Positions 53,212 through 63,771 of a stretch of 64,000 bases of DNA are shown here, in pieces. Source of the DNA: Acetobacter garciniae (lineage in GTDB: Bacteria > Pseudomonadota > Alphaproteobacteria > Acetobacterales > Acetobacteraceae). Position numbers and translations under genes: made by a program. Each line of letters opens with the position of its first letter. The first letter of the stretch is position 1. Under the pieces are notes generated by a model. The model did no database searches. It was not told the DNA's origin and saw only the letters and a list, made by a program, of their open reading frames with translations. Location of the stretch: NCBI RefSeq assembly GCF_017377735.1, contig NZ_JAFVMH010000007.1:124001-188000 (forward strand). Direction: 5' to 3'.

Positions 53212-54410
53212 CAGACAGTCCTCCGCGCGCGGACGGCGGCCACGATCTTGCGCGCGGCATCCCCCAGATCCTGTGCGACCGTGACAGGCAGGCCGGATGC
53301 TTCGAGCATGGCCTGTCCTTCCTCCACATTGGTGCCCGCCAGCCTTACGACCAGCGGCATTTTCAGCCCCACTTCGCCACAGGCGGCGATCACGGCCTGG
53401 GCGATCAGGTCGCAGCGCATGATGCCGCCGAAAATATTGACCAGCACGCCTTCCACCTGCGGGTCCGCCAGCAGGATGCGAAACGCCGCCGTAACACGTT
53501 CACGCGTGGCCCCACCCCCGACATCGAGGAAGTTGGCCGGGGCTTCCCCCTGTGCGTGGATGATATCCATGGTGGCCATGGCAAGCCCCGCCCCGTTCAC
53601 CATGCAGCCGATCGTGCCGTCCAGCCCGACATAGGACAGGCCGAAGCGCGAGGCTTCGACCTCACGCGGGTCTTCCTCGTTCTCGTCACGCAGTTCCTCG
53701 ATATCGGCGTGGCGGAACAGGGCATTGTCGTCAAAGCCCATTTTCGCATCCAGGGCCAGAAGGTCGCCCCCTTCGGTCACCACCAGCGGGTTGATTTCGA
53801 TCAGGGCGGCGTCAAGCCTGGCAAAGGCGTTGCAGGCCGCGCGCACCAAGGCCGCGAAGGACTGGATCAGCCGCCCCGACAGGCCAAGCCCCACGGCCAG
53901 ATTGCGCGCCTGGTAGTCCATAAGCCCCAGCCCGGTATCGACTGCCACACGCAGGATACGCTCGGGCGTTCTGGCCGCGACATCTTCGATATCCATGCCG
54001 CCATCGGGGGAGGCGACAATGACAAGACTGCGAGTTGCGCGGTCGATCAGCAGCGACAGATAAAGTTCGCGCGCGATGGCGCAGCCGGCCTCCACATACA
54101 GCCTGCGCACCAGACGCCCCGAAGGCCCGGTCTGGCGGGTGACGAGAACGCGGTCCATCATCTCGCAGGCGACACGTTCCGCCTCCGCCGCGCTGCGCAC
54201 GATCCGCACGCCGCCACTGGCGGGTTCACCCACGAAATGCCCTGCCCCACGCCCCCCGGCATGGATCTGGGCCTTGAGAACGAACACATCGCCCGGCAGG
54301 GATTTTGCAATCTCCTTTGCCTCGACCGGCGAATGGGCGACATGCCCCTGCGGCACCGGCACCCCGAACGACTTCAGGATCGCCTTCGCCTGGTACTCGT
54401 GAATGTTCAT
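53211..54410 (-). CDS. sucC: Succinyl-CoA synthetase subunit beta
   Basis: 399 residues. The ATP-grasp start [58 protein letters not shown], and the C-terminal ligase part [17 protein letters not shown] and [15 protein letters not shown] are typical. It binds the nucleotide and completes the enzyme with SucD. It is the first gene of a five-gene minus-strand run and is divergent from pgm. A malate-CoA ligase (MtkA) has a very similar sequence and cannot be fully excluded. Confidence 0.94.
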   Translation of the reverse strand: MNIHEYQAKAILKSFGVPVPQGHVAHSPVEAKEIAKSLPGDVFVLKAQIHAGGRGAGHFVGEPASGGVRIVRSAAEAERVACEMMDRVLVTRQTGPSGRLVRRLYVEAGCAIARELYLSLLIDRATRSLVIVASPDGGMDIEDVAARTPERILRVAVDTGLGLMDYQARNLAVGLGLSGRLIQSFAALVRAACNAFARLDAALIEINPLVVTEGGDLLALDAKMGFDDNALFRHADIEELRDENEEDPREVEASRFGLSYVGLDGTIGCMVNGAGLAMATMDIIHAQGEAPANFLDVGGGATRERVTAAFRILLADPQVEGVLVNIFGGIMRCDLIAQAVIAACGEVGLKMPLVVRLAGTNVEEGQAMLEASGLPVTVAQDLGDAARKIVAAVRARRTV

Positions 54411-54775
54411 GCTATCCTGTCAGTTTCGGAACGATGCTATCGCAAGGCGCAAAAAATCGGCATGGTGAGACCACACGCCGCACCGTTGCCCGACGCGTGA
54501 GAACGCTCCCCCAAACCCGATCCCGCACCGCAACGACCGGCACCAGTTTAATCACCATTTGTTGAATATATGAGAGCCCATGCCCCGTCAATCGAGCGGA
54601 CATGCCAGGGCGGAATTTTCGGGTGCCCCCCATTGGGTATCTGTCCGCATAAAACGTTCCCTGTGCCGTCAGGCCATCTTGCGTAGGGCGATGCACGGGT
54701 GGACGCTGTCGATATCGGCTTGTAAGGAAATGGATAGAATATACGCTTTTGCCTATCGTATTTCGGGAGCAGTCA
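54411..54775. promoter_or_regulatory. Divergent sucC / pgm promoter region
   Basis: 365 bases without a convincing gene. It becomes AT-richer close to pgm (54560-54580 and 54725-54760, with TATAC and TAGAAT stretches), and probably holds the promoters of both directions. I see no clear inverted repeat that would name a regulator. Confidence 0.4.
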
Positions 54776-56443
54776 ATGCCCAGCATAAGCCCATTTGCCG
54801 GCAAACCGGTCGATCCGGACCGTCTTGTCAATATCGACGCCCTGCTTGACGCCTATTATACCCGCAAGCCCGATCCTGCCATTGCAGCGCAACGTGTGGC
54901 GTTTGGCACGTCGGGGCATCGTGGATCCTCGCTGGCCACCAGCTTCAATGAAAACCACATTCTGTCAATCAGCCAGGCGATTGCCGACTACCGCAAGAGG
55001 GCGGGCATTACCGGGCCGCTTTTCATCGGCATTGATACCCACGCGCTGTCACGGCCTGCGCTGAAATCCGCGCTGGAAGTATTCGCAGCCAATGGGGTGG
55101 ACGTCCGCATCGATGCGCGGGATGGCTATACCCCCACGCCGGTTATCTCCCACGCGATCCTCACCTATAACCGCGATCGCAGCAGCGACCTGGCCGATGG
55201 CGTGGTGATTACGCCATCTCACAACCCCCCGGAAGACGGCGGATACAAATACAATCCTCCCCATGGCGGCCCGGCGGATACCGACATCACCAAGGTGGTG
55301 GAAGATGCGGCCAACGCCTACATGACCAGGCACATGGACGGCGTGAAGCGCGTCAGCCTGGAAGAGGCGCTGAAGGCTCCCACCACCAAGCGCCATGACT
55401 ACATCACCCCGTATGTGGATGACCTGGCGGCCGTGGTGGACATGGATGCCATCCGTGACTCCGGCGTGTCCATCGGCATCGATCCGCTGGGTGGGGCCGC
55501 GGTGGATTACTGGCAGCCGATCATCGACAAATACGGCATCAACGCCACCATCGTCAGCAAGGACATTGATCCGACCTTTCGCTTCATGACCGCCGACTGG
55601 GACGGGCAGATCCGCATGGACTGTTCTTCCCCCTACGCCATGGCGCGTCTGGTCGGGATGAAGGACAGGTTCGACATTGCCTTTGCCAACGATACCGATG
55701 CCGACCGCCATGGCATCGTGTCGGGCCAATACGGGCTTATGAACCCCAATCACTATCTGGCCGTCGCGATTGAATACCTGTTCAGCAACCGCGAAAACTG
55801 GAGTGCTGGTGCGGGTGTGGGGAAGACGGTGGTCAGCAGCAGCATGATCGACCGCGTAGCCAGGGAAATCGGCCGCAAGCTGGTGGAAGTGCCAGTCGGA
55901 TTCAAGTGGTTCGTTGATGGTCTGCACCAGGGCACGCTGGGCTTTGGTGGGGAAGAAAGTGCCGGCGCGTCCTTCCTGCGGCGTGCAGGCACGGTCTGGA
56001 GCACGGACAAGGACGGCATCATCCTTGGCCTGCTGGCAGCCGAGATCACGGCCCGCACCAGGCGTACCCCCGGAGCCGCGTATGAGGACATGACCAAACG
56101 CCTCGGCACGCCATACTACGCACGTATCGACGCCCCGGCCGACCCGGAACAGAAGGCTATTCTGAAAAACCTGTCGCCCGAGCAGATCGGCATGACCGAA
56201 CTGGCGGGGGAGCCGATCGTCAGCACCCTGACCCACGCGCCCGGTAACGGGGCGGCCATTGGCGGGCTGAAGGTTTCGGCCAAGGATGGCTGGTTTGCCG
56301 CCCGCCCGTCGGGCACGGAAAACGTCTATAAAATCTACGCTGAAAGCTTCAAGAGCGAGGCGCATCTCAAGGCGATCCAGACCGAAGCGCAAAATGCGAT
56401 TTCCGCCCTGTTTGCCAAGGCGGCCGAGAAAAAGCTTGGCTGA
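54776..56443 (+). CDS. pgm: Phosphoglucomutase (alpha-D-glucose phosphate-specific)
   Basis: 555 residues from the ATG at 54776, with GGGAG upstream. The catalytic Ser is in [20 protein letters not shown] (about 145), Mg-binding in [13 protein letters not shown] (about 305), sugar binding [15 protein letters not shown], and phosphate binding [15 protein letters not shown]. It converts glucose-6-phosphate to glucose-1-phosphate, the precursor of UDP-glucose, and so feeds cellulose or acetan-type polysaccharide synthesis in acetic acid bacteria. It is monocistronic; the Lrp gene follows on the other strand. Confidence 0.97.
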   Translation: MPSISPFAGKPVDPDRLVNIDALLDAYYTRKPDPAIAAQRVAFGTSGHRGSSLATSFNENHILSISQAIADYRKRAGITGPLFIGIDTHALSRPALKSALEVFAANGVDVRIDARDGYTPTPVISHAILTYNRDRSSDLADGVVITPSHNPPEDGGYKYNPPHGGPADTDITKVVEDAANAYMTRHMDGVKRVSLEEALKAPTTKRHDYITPYVDDLAAVVDMDAIRDSGVSIGIDPLGGAAVDYWQPIIDKYGINATIVSKDIDPTFRFMTADWDGQIRMDCSSPYAMARLVGMKDRFDIAFANDTDADRHGIVSGQYGLMNPNHYLAVAIEYLFSNRENWSAGAGVGKTVVSSSMIDRVAREIGRKLVEVPVGFKWFVDGLHQGTLGFGGEESAGASFLRRAGTVWSTDKDGIILGLLAAEITARTRRTPGAAYEDMTKRLGTPYYARIDAPADPEQKAILKNLSPEQIGMTELAGEPIVSTLTHAPGNGAAIGGLKVSAKDGWFAARPSGTENVYKIYAESFKSEAHLKAIQTEAQNAISALFAKAAEKKLG

Positions 56444-56591
56444 TCCCGGGCAATTTCCCATGCCCCGTCACCCGGGGTATGGGCCTTGTCGCTTCGCATG
56501 GCGATGCGCCCGAATTCCCTGATTCAGTCATAATGGGCGTAACCGGCCCCGGCCCGATAGGCAGCCTCTCGTTTGATCGCCAGTTGCTGGG

Positions 56592-57053
56592 CTAGACTGG
56601 CAGATCCCTGTTATCCGCCAGTGTCTCCATGGTCATGTATGAGGTAACGCCGTCCAGTTCCACCTTGTTGATGATCTGCTGATAGACCCGATCGAAATCG
56701 TTCATGTCGCAGGCCACGACCTTGAGCAGATAATCGTATTCTCCCGCGATCCTGTAAAAATCAACGATGTTCGGAATCGCACTGACGACCTTCCGAAACA
56801 TTTCGAACCATTCGCGTGAATGATGCCGCGTCCGCATCAGGACGAATACCGTAAGGCCAAGACCGAGTGCCGCCGCGTTCAGTCGCACCGTGTCATGCGC
56901 GATCACGCCATCTTCGCGCAGCGCATTCAGCCTTCGCCAGCACGCATTCTGCGAAAGCCCCACCTTTTCGGCGAGTTCGCGCTGCGAGGGCGTACCCTGT
57001 TTCTGGAGGATTCGAAGGATCGCCCTGTCTGTTTGATCGAGTTTTCTAGCCAT
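56592..57053 (-). CDS. Lrp/AsnC-family regulator
   Basis: 153 residues. N-terminal helix-turn-helix LDQTDRAILRILQKQGTPSQRELAEKVGLSQNACWRRLNALRE (residues ~5-47), then the RAM domain with LTVFVLMRTRH and FYRIAGEYDYLLKVVACDM. RAM domains bind amino acids. It is divergent from a PLP enzyme across 125 bases that are AT-rich (57054-57178), the classic layout for an Lrp-type activator and its target. Confidence 0.92.
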   Translation of the reverse strand: MARKLDQTDRAILRILQKQGTPSQRELAEKVGLSQNACWRRLNALREDGVIAHDTVRLNAAALGLGLTVFVLMRTRHHSREWFEMFRKVVSAIPNIVDFYRIAGEYDYLLKVVACDMNDFDRVYQQIINKVELDGVTSYMTMETLADNRDLPV

Positions 57054-57178
57054 ATCGCATCATATGACAACAAAATGAGTTATTTCCATCAAAAAAAATG
57101 GCAGTTTTTGCCGTCTCCCCCGGTCTATCGTTCCTTCATCACACAATGACGGCACCGTAACGGACTGAAATTCACACC

Positions 57179-58654
57179 ATGGAAACGATCGGCACCCTTG
57201 ACGACAGCACATCCATTCTCGACCGGTTCGGGCAGGCTCTTCGCAGTCAGGGCCTGGCAGCGCTTGCGAAAGGTGTGATCGGGGATGGCGCGAAATTCGA
57301 CACGCCGTTCGGCACGCAGTCGCTGCTCTATGCCGATTACGTCGCCTCGGGCCGTGCGCTGCGTCAGGTCGAGACGTTCGTCATGGACGAGATCCTGCCC
57401 TACTACGCCAACAGCCATACCGAGGCCTCGTTCTGCGGCGCGTATATGACGCGGCTGCGCAGCAGTGCGCGCGCCACGATTGCGCGCCTGTGCAACGCGC
57501 CGGCCGAAAAATTCACGACCATTTTCATGGGCAATGGCGCAACCGCCGGGCTGAACCGGCTGGTGCATCTGCTTGAAATCCCCGCACGTTGCAACGCGGG
57601 CCAGCAGCCGAGCGTCTTCATCGGCCCTTACGAGCACCATTCCAACATCCTGCCCTGGCGCGAAAGCGGTGCGCGGATCGTGGAGATTCCCGAAGCTGCC
57701 GGGGGCGGTCCGGATATGGCGGCACTTGAAGCCGCCCTGAAGTCCTGCCCGGAGCATAGCCTGAAAGTCGGCTCCTTTTCCGCCGCCTCGAACGTCACGG
57801 GTATCCTGACGGACGTCAACGCCGTAACTGCCATGCTCAAGCGCCACGGTGCCCTTGCAATCTGGGACTATGCAGGGGCCGGGCCCTACTGCCCGATCGA
57901 CATGCAGCCCGGCACGCCGTTCGAAAAGGATGCCGTTGTCGTGTCGTGCCACAAATTCATCGGGGGTCCGGCGGCGTCGGGCGTGCTGATCGTGCGCAAT
58001 GCCGCGGTCTCGCGCCACAGCCCGGTCCTGCCGGGCGGCGGCACGGTACGCTTCGTCTCACCCTGGACGCATGACTATTCCTCCTGCCTTGCCTCCCGCG
58101 AGGAAAGCGGCACGCCGAACGTCATCGGTGATATCCGCTCGGCCCTTGCCTTCATCGTCAAGGATGTCATTGGCGATGCCTACATGGCGCAGCGCAATGC
58201 CGAATTGCGCGAACGCGCACTTGCCGCATGGCGCGGCAATCCGGCTATCGAGATCATCGGACACCCGACTGCCCGCGCGCTTCCGATCTTCTCCTTCCGC
58301 GTCCGCAATCTCAAGGAAGGCGGTTTCATCCATCAGCAGCTCTTTACCCGCATGCTGTCGGACCATTACGGCATTCAGGTTCGGGGCGGATGCGCCTGTG
58401 CCGGTCCCTACGCCCATCGGCTGCTCGGGATCGACGAGACGGAATCCGCTCATATCCGCAACACGATTCTTTCGGGCCAGGAAATCGAAAAGCCGGGCTG
58501 GACGCGCCTGAATTTCAGCGTGCTGATGGATGACGCAAAGGTTCAGCGCATTCTCGACGCCGTCAACGAACTGGCCTCCGCACCGTGCGAGATGGCCGCG
58601 CTATACGATTGCGACGTCACCACCGCGCGCTTCCGCCCCAAGGCCGTCGCCTGA
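57179..58654 (+). CDS. Class V PLP-dependent enzyme, cysteine-desulfurase/selenocysteine-lyase-like
   Basis: 491 residues, longer than SufS (about 406). LYADYVASGRALRQVETFVMDEILPYYANSH matches the class V N-terminal motif, IFMGNGATAGLNRLV the PLP-phosphate loop, EHHSNILPW the PLP-stacking His, IWDYAGAGPYCPIDM the Asp, and VVSCHKFIGGPAASG the PLP Lys (about 265). A conserved Cys lies in IQVRGGCACAGPYAHRLLG, in the position of the SufS/NifS active-site loop. The substrate is unknown; it could remove S or Se from cysteine derivatives or cleave another amino acid. It is probably controlled by the divergent Lrp. Confidence 0.85.
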   Translation: METIGTLDDSTSILDRFGQALRSQGLAALAKGVIGDGAKFDTPFGTQSLLYADYVASGRALRQVETFVMDEILPYYANSHTEASFCGAYMTRLRSSARATIARLCNAPAEKFTTIFMGNGATAGLNRLVHLLEIPARCNAGQQPSVFIGPYEHHSNILPWRESGARIVEIPEAAGGGPDMAALEAALKSCPEHSLKVGSFSAASNVTGILTDVNAVTAMLKRHGALAIWDYAGAGPYCPIDMQPGTPFEKDAVVVSCHKFIGGPAASGVLIVRNAAVSRHSPVLPGGGTVRFVSPWTHDYSSCLASREESGTPNVIGDIRSALAFIVKDVIGDAYMAQRNAELRERALAAWRGNPAIEIIGHPTARALPIFSFRVRNLKEGGFIHQQLFTRMLSDHYGIQVRGGCACAGPYAHRLLGIDETESAHIRNTILSGQEIEKPGWTRLNFSVLMDDAKVQRILDAVNELASAPCEMAALYDCDVTTARFRPKAVA

Positions 58655-58746
58655 CCGGGCACCCCTGCCCGCACCCCGCCGAAAGCGCGCGGCTGGCACG
58701 ACGGCGCAGGACAGGCGTCACGCGCTGAAGGACACGTTGCGGCCTG

Positions 58747-60006
58747 TCAGCGTGGTGCACTGGTCCCGCTATAGGGGCCGTAATCGGTGGCGGCGTAAGG
58801 GCTTGTGTCGTGCTCGGGCCCGTCTTCATGAAAATTTGGCGGTACAGTGCCTTCTGGCACGGTCATGCTGGCCCGATCGCGGCCCTCATGCTTGGCATTG
58901 TATAGGGCCAGGTCGGCCATCTTGATCAGGCTGGCTGGCGTCATCTGCGCGATAGTGTCGTGCGTCGAAGCAACGCCAAGACTGATCGTGACGATCCCGT
59001 TGGGAGCCCTGGCGTGCTCAAGCCGCAATGCCCGGACTTCGGCAAGCATCCTCTGCGCGAGGGCCAGAGCGCCCTTTGCACCGGTCTGCGGAAGCAGCAC
59101 CGCAAATTCCTCTCCCCCGTACCGTCCGACGACATCACCTGACCGGCAACAGAGCTTGAGCACCCCGACCAATGCCTGAAGACACCGATCACCGGCAGGG
59201 TGGCCATAAAGATCGTTGTATTCCTTGAAACGATCGGCATCGACCATGATCAGCGACAAAGGCTGCCCGCGCTGGACCGCGCGGTCAAAATACTCCTCCA
59301 GCGTTTCTTCCAGGTAACGGCGATTGCCAACGCCGGTCATGAAGTCCTGCCTGGCGGCGTCGTGCTGGCGAAGGTCTGAAAGCTCCTTGTCCAACGCCAC
59401 AAGGGCAGGGCCGAGAAGCAGGATAAACCCGGTTATGCCGACCAGCATGGGTATGAAGCCGGGGATCGCCGAGAAGACCAGCCCGCTATCGACCGGCTGG
59501 GTCAAAGCCCAGATTCCCCATGCCAGCTTCACGATACCTTCGATGCCCAGCACCCCCAGCAGCCAGCCCTTTACGACGCGGCTCCCGCGTCGGATCAGCC
59601 AGACTTCGCGCATCGCAAGCCCATTCAGGATGGCAGCGAGCAGGCCAAAGACAAAGACGCGGAGGTTCACATCCGCCTGGAAGGAGCGCAGCAGGCAAAG
59701 ACCGAGCCAGATGATCGCGGGCGTGACGATCAGGCCGAACACCGGCGGCCGCTTGCGCAGGGAACGGCAGGCCATCCATATCAGGCTATGGGCGATCAAA
59801 ACTCCGGCATTTGCTATGGCGATAGCCGGCAGAAATGGCAGCGCCACACGGCAAATCATGCTGCCACCAAAGGTCAGGGCAGCGATCATGCTCCAGAAAA
59901 CGGCTTTGTGCTGCCGATCCTGAAACCAGATCGGCAGCCAGGTTACGGGGAGCAGCACCGTCACCGATAACATTACAAGGAAAAGCACGTGCGATTGGTC
60001 GGGCAT
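58747..60006 (-). CDS. Membrane-bound diguanylate cyclase (GGDEF)
   Basis: 419 residues from the ATG at 60006. About seven hydrophobic segments in residues ~5-215 form a sensor-like membrane part. The GGDEF domain (~235-395) has DFMTGVGNRRYLEETLEEYF, LIMVDADRFKEYNDLYGHPAGD and the active site GRYGGEEFAVLLP (GGEEF). An RxxD inhibitory site (RSGD) sits five residues before it, so feedback by c-di-GMP is likely. It makes c-di-GMP, which activates cellulose synthase in this group. No EAL domain is present. Confidence 0.92.
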   Translation of the reverse strand: MPDQSHVLFLVMLSVTVLLPVTWLPIWFQDRQHKAVFWSMIAALTFGGSMICRVALPFLPAIAIANAGVLIAHSLIWMACRSLRKRPPVFGLIVTPAIIWLGLCLLRSFQADVNLRVFVFGLLAAILNGLAMREVWLIRRGSRVVKGWLLGVLGIEGIVKLAWGIWALTQPVDSGLVFSAIPGFIPMLVGITGFILLLGPALVALDKELSDLRQHDAARQDFMTGVGNRRYLEETLEEYFDRAVQRGQPLSLIMVDADRFKEYNDLYGHPAGDRCLQALVGVLKLCCRSGDVVGRYGGEEFAVLLPQTGAKGALALAQRMLAEVRALRLEHARAPNGIVTISLGVASTHDTIAQMTPASLIKMADLALYNAKHEGRDRASMTVPEGTVPPNFHEDGPEHDTSPYAATDYGPYSGTSAPR

Positions 60007-60169
60007 GAGCACAGTTTGGGGACGTTTGCGGGGCTGGATCGGGTGGCGCAGGTCGCTGTGGAAAATCGGCTTTCCAAAACAGATCTTGGTAGAATTCAGG
60101 TGCAGGGAGCAAGCCGGTACTTCTCCCTGCATCATACCCCTGGTGATCGGCTATGTCGTTCCAGCCCCG

Positions 60170-61789
60170 TCAGGCCGGCATGAAGGCCGGTTCGGCGGGC
60201 TGTTGCACGATGGGTGGGGCGTGCCACCGGCCTGCATCGACATCGCTGATCTCCTGGTCGATCTCACCCACGACCTGCCGCGCGAACGGGCCGAGATGCA
60301 GATACAGCGCACTGGTCATGACCACATAGGGCAGCGCTTTCGGGTTATGCCGCGCACAGTCCAGCATCATGCGCCAGAACTGCCCGGCCGTTCCCGGCCC
60401 CGCACGGTGAATGCGAAAAACCAGCCGGAAAAAGCTGCGCAGATCGCCGCGTATCATCTTGTGACCGCGCTCGCGCCTGAGCATCCGGCCCAGCCGACGG
60501 ACACGGTCGAAATAGGCGGCGGGGTCGTAAATGCCCTTGAGCACCGTGCGATAGTCGTTCAGCACGTCCCGGCGTGGCCGCTTTGTCTCGAAGTTCAGCC
60601 CCGCGGTGCACTGGTCCCCTGATTGCGTCTGCTCACTGCCCGAGAACAGGCGCCCTTCGGCCAGCAGGCGGCGGGTGAGCTGCGTTGTGGGCAGGGCATA
60701 AAGCAGGCCGACCATGCAGACCGGAATGGCCGTATCCTCGATACATGCGATCATGCCTGCCGCGACGCTGTTTTTTTCGCTGTCGAAGCCGACAATGAAG
60801 CCCGCATTCACGAAAATCCCGGCTTCATAGATCTTCTCGACACTTTGTTGCAGGCTGCGCCGGGTATTCTGCTTTTTCTGCGCCATGACCAGCGTGTCCG
60901 TATCCGGGCTTTCGATCCCGATGAACACGGCAAAGAAATTGGTCTCCGACAGGCCCCGCAGCAGATCTGTATCGTCTGCGAGGTTGATGGAGGCTTCAGT
61001 CGAAAATTCGAACGGAAACTTCTTTTTCTCCTGCCAGCTTTTCAGTTCCGGCAGGAATTTCTTGAGCGCCTTTTTATTGCCGATCAGATTGTCATCGACA
61101 AAATCGACATGGCCCCGATAGCCCAGGGCGTACAGGGCGTCGAGTTCAGCCAGAACCTGTTCGTTCGTCTTGGTGCGCGGCACCCGGCCATAGAGTTCGA
61201 TAATATCGCAGAATTCGCAACTGAACGGGCACCCGCGTGAAAACTGGATACCGACATGCAGGTACTGGTCCAGCTTCAGCAGATCGAAGCGGGGCAGCGG
61301 GCTGCGGGTCACGTCGGTCTTGCCCATCGGCGCTTCGAACACGCCTTCGGTGGCACCGCCGTTCCACGCCGCGATAAAGTCGCCCATGATCTCCTCCGCC
61401 TCCCCCAGAACCTGGAAGTTCGCGGCACTGTAGAGAGCCGGGCTGGACGTGACATCGGGGCCACCAATCACCACCGGCTTGCCCAGCCCCCGGCAGAGTT
61501 CGATCAGGTGCAGGGCGTCGTTTCTCTGGGGCAGCATGCCGCCGGTCATCACCAGATCGGCCCAGCCCAGATCGTCATCGCTCAAATGCTCGGTATTGCG
61601 GTTGACCAGCCTGATCTCCCAGTTCTGGGGGAGCAGGGCCGCCACGGTAATCAGCCCGAGGGGTGCGGCCGGGTAACGCGCGCCCGCCAGGTCGCAGGTC
61701 TCCTTATAGTTCCAGAACGAGCTTGCGTTGAAAAGCGGGAAGATCATCAGGACCCGGCATGTGGCGGGCCCGGTGGCAGGGCCGTTCAA
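60170..61789 (-). CDS. B12-binding-domain radical SAM protein
   Basis: 539 residues. A TTG start at 61789 fits, with CCAGGA six bases upstream; an internal ATG is at 61747. Residues ~10-140 form a cobalamin-binding-like Rossmann domain (RYPAAPLGLITVAALLPQ, WADLVMTGGMLPQRND). The radical SAM cluster is C-x3-C-x2-C in FSRGCPFSCEFCDIIELYG (about residue 205). The C-terminal part fits the DUF4070-type family. Hopanoid C-2 and C-3 methylases (HpnP, HpnR) belong to the same broad family, and acetic acid bacteria make methylhopanoids, but assignment to them is not supported by any specific residue I can see. Confidence 0.85.
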   Translation of the reverse strand: MNGPATGPATCRVLMIFPLFNASSFWNYKETCDLAGARYPAAPLGLITVAALLPQNWEIRLVNRNTEHLSDDDLGWADLVMTGGMLPQRNDALHLIELCRGLGKPVVIGGPDVTSSPALYSAANFQVLGEAEEIMGDFIAAWNGGATEGVFEAPMGKTDVTRSPLPRFDLLKLDQYLHVGIQFSRGCPFSCEFCDIIELYGRVPRTKTNEQVLAELDALYALGYRGHVDFVDDNLIGNKKALKKFLPELKSWQEKKKFPFEFSTEASINLADDTDLLRGLSETNFFAVFIGIESPDTDTLVMAQKKQNTRRSLQQSVEKIYEAGIFVNAGFIVGFDSEKNSVAAGMIACIEDTAIPVCMVGLLYALPTTQLTRRLLAEGRLFSGSEQTQSGDQCTAGLNFETKRPRRDVLNDYRTVLKGIYDPAAYFDRVRRLGRMLRRERGHKMIRGDLRSFFRLVFRIHRAGPGTAGQFWRMMLDCARHNPKALPYVVMTSALYLHLGPFARQVVGEIDQEISDVDAGRWHAPPIVQQPAEPAFMPA

Positions 61790-61807
61790 ATACGGTCCTG
61801 GTCACGA

Positions 61808-62005
61808 TCAAAATGTCCTCCTCCCTGGGCCGGGGGGCACATGCGGAGGAACTGATCCACCCTGGGTGAAGCGATAGGCTGGCGAACGCTCATCATATGG
61901 ATCTTCCATCTGGGTGAACGACGTTTCTACCCCCTTTACTTCGCAATAGCGATAGAAGAGCGTGCAGGCCGGCCCGAAATCGAGTCCGTCCCGCAGTTGA
62001 TCCAC
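61808..62005 (-). CDS. Small hypothetical protein upstream of the radical SAM gene
   Basis: A 65-residue frame from a GTG at 62005, with Tyr/Phe/Cys-rich content (LFYRYCEVKGVETSF) and ending in VPPHVPPGPGRRTF. Its last codons contain AGGAGG, 18 bases before the TTG start of the next gene. It lies in a 345-base gap that otherwise shows nothing. It may be real, a remnant, or chance; no family is recognised. Confidence 0.25.
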   Translation of the reverse strand: MDQLRDGLDFGPACTLFYRYCEVKGVETSFTQMEDPYDERSPAYRFTQGGSVPPHVPPGPGRRTF

Positions 62006-62134
62006 CCGCCAGGGCGAACGCCTGCGGGTGCGGGCTGGTTCCGTGCCGTCAGCTCGCCTGCCAGAACGGCACAGAATCCTTATGGCCTGTCCCCCTGGCA
62101 CGAAGACAATTCCATGACATTTCTGCGCGCGGCG

Positions 62135-63706
62135 TCAGTTTCGTACCCGGGCCAGCAGTGGCAGGCCCAAGGCCGGGTTGATCTGCATGTTCAGGGTCAG
62201 GCCGCATTGCATGGCCGTTCTGATCTCGGGCCTGAGCTTCTGGAACCCCAGTTGGTCCGGGTGCCAGATATATTCGAGATAGGGGGAAAGAACGACGCCC
62301 GGCGCTACATTGAAACCATAATTGAATTCCAGCATTGTTTCCGTGCTGCCCCATTTCGAGCCAGGCTGGACCTGCGCGAACTTTTCATCCATGTATTTGA
62401 CAAGCTGGCGGTTCCATACGAACGACTGGACGACAAACCCCATATAATCCCGCGGTCGGGCCGCGAACGGGCCCCAGTCAAAAGCCCCGAGCACGAAACC
62501 ATTTTTTATATTCTGTTCTCCGGAGGTGGAAAAGTTGGCCGCGCCAAACAGGATCAGGCCACGCGTTCCCTTGCGCTCGGGCTTCCACACCATCTGCTGT
62601 GCCTGCAGGTAGAAGGTGGTCCGCCCCCGACGCGACTGTGCCGTGCCCCCGTAGACCGCCCGATCGCGGCCGCTGGTATTGTGTAGCGGGTCGGAATACA
62701 CAGCCGTATCGTAGACAAATCCCATATCGTAGGCGCGTGGATAAAGATCGTTGGAAAAATTGGTTCTGTAACCGCCTTCCACCGGAATATATTCGCCCTT
62801 GGCCTTGTCGAAACCCCAGTCATCGCCAGGCCAGGAATTATGGGGCACGGCGTTGAGCCATGGCTCCACCTCCCATATGCCGGCCTTGATATAGGTCTCC
62901 TTTGTCGGCTTTATGAGAAATCGCGTGCTCCAGGTTGATGTGGGCGCACCGGGCAGGGACCCGTTCACGGACAGGGCCGGGGCAATGGAGCACATGAAGG
63001 CGGAATACATGCAGTAAAGTTCCGAGCCTTCGAATTCACCGGTTTTCGGATTCGACCGGCCAGCCAGAATGAACAGGTGGTCATTGAACAGGGATTGATC
63101 CCAGGTGAATTCGCGCAGGTGAAAGCCGTCATGGTTGCCATACCAGGACAGATATCCCCAGTTTGTGCCGGTAAAGTCCCCCGCATGGCCCTGGCCCGCG
63201 ATTTCATCGGTCAGGAAATGAATCTTGGCCCCCGGAATGCCGACAAGCTTGTGCATATCCAGGTCGATGCCGACGGCTGCGTTTTCATTGAAGAATGTGC
63301 CATGGTTGCTGCCACCGCTGGGTATTCCCGCAAATTGCGATACGTTCCATCCGCTGAAATAAACACCCTTGCTGGCAAGAAAGTCGCCGGTTTTCATGAT
63401 GGGTTCGGCATGAAGCGTGAATAAAAAAGGCTGCTTTGCCGGTTTATCCCCATTGACCGATGGTACGTTGGGAATACCGCCAGGCGTATTGATCGCGGGC
63501 ACCAGGGCCGGAACCCCCGGGTCCGTGAAACGCGGGGCGTTTTTCTCGTCCGAAAGGTTTTTCTTCCCCAATACCATGATGTTCTCCCCCGGAGGCGCGG
63601 GGGTTTTCGCGATATCCTGTGCATTGGAGACAGAAAACATGAACAGAACAGACACGGATGCAGATGTCATGACACAGCCGTATCTGCGCGCCAGGTGCAT
63701 GCACAT
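62135..63706 (-). CDS. OprB-type carbohydrate porin
   Basis: About 523 residues. GGAGG in front of the ATG cluster at 63712/63706/63700 best fits the ATG at 63706. A signal peptide ends after SVSNA. The mature protein has GVYFSGWNVSQFAGIP, AAVGIDLDMHKLVGIPGAKIHF, FTGTNWGYLSWYGNHDGFHLREF, and a beta-strand-rich C-terminus ending in an aromatic/charged residue pattern (LPLLARVRN). OprB porins let sugars or polyols cross the outer membrane, and several are usual in acetic acid bacteria. It is followed upstream on the same strand by an ActP-like symporter 65 bases away, so both may be co-transcribed. Confidence 0.88.
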   Translation of the reverse strand: MCMHLARRYGCVMTSASVSVLFMFSVSNAQDIAKTPAPPGENIMVLGKKNLSDEKNAPRFTDPGVPALVPAINTPGGIPNVPSVNGDKPAKQPFLFTLHAEPIMKTGDFLASKGVYFSGWNVSQFAGIPSGGSNHGTFFNENAAVGIDLDMHKLVGIPGAKIHFLTDEIAGQGHAGDFTGTNWGYLSWYGNHDGFHLREFTWDQSLFNDHLFILAGRSNPKTGEFEGSELYCMYSAFMCSIAPALSVNGSLPGAPTSTWSTRFLIKPTKETYIKAGIWEVEPWLNAVPHNSWPGDDWGFDKAKGEYIPVEGGYRTNFSNDLYPRAYDMGFVYDTAVYSDPLHNTSGRDRAVYGGTAQSRRGRTTFYLQAQQMVWKPERKGTRGLILFGAANFSTSGEQNIKNGFVLGAFDWGPFAARPRDYMGFVVQSFVWNRQLVKYMDEKFAQVQPGSKWGSTETMLEFNYGFNVAPGVVLSPYLEYIWHPDQLGFQKLRPEIRTAMQCGLTLNMQINPALGLPLLARVRN

Positions 63707-63771
63707 GGACATTCCCTCCAAAATTGGTGATGTTTGCGGTTTTGCTTTTTTTCGCCTGGTATCGGGCGTTG

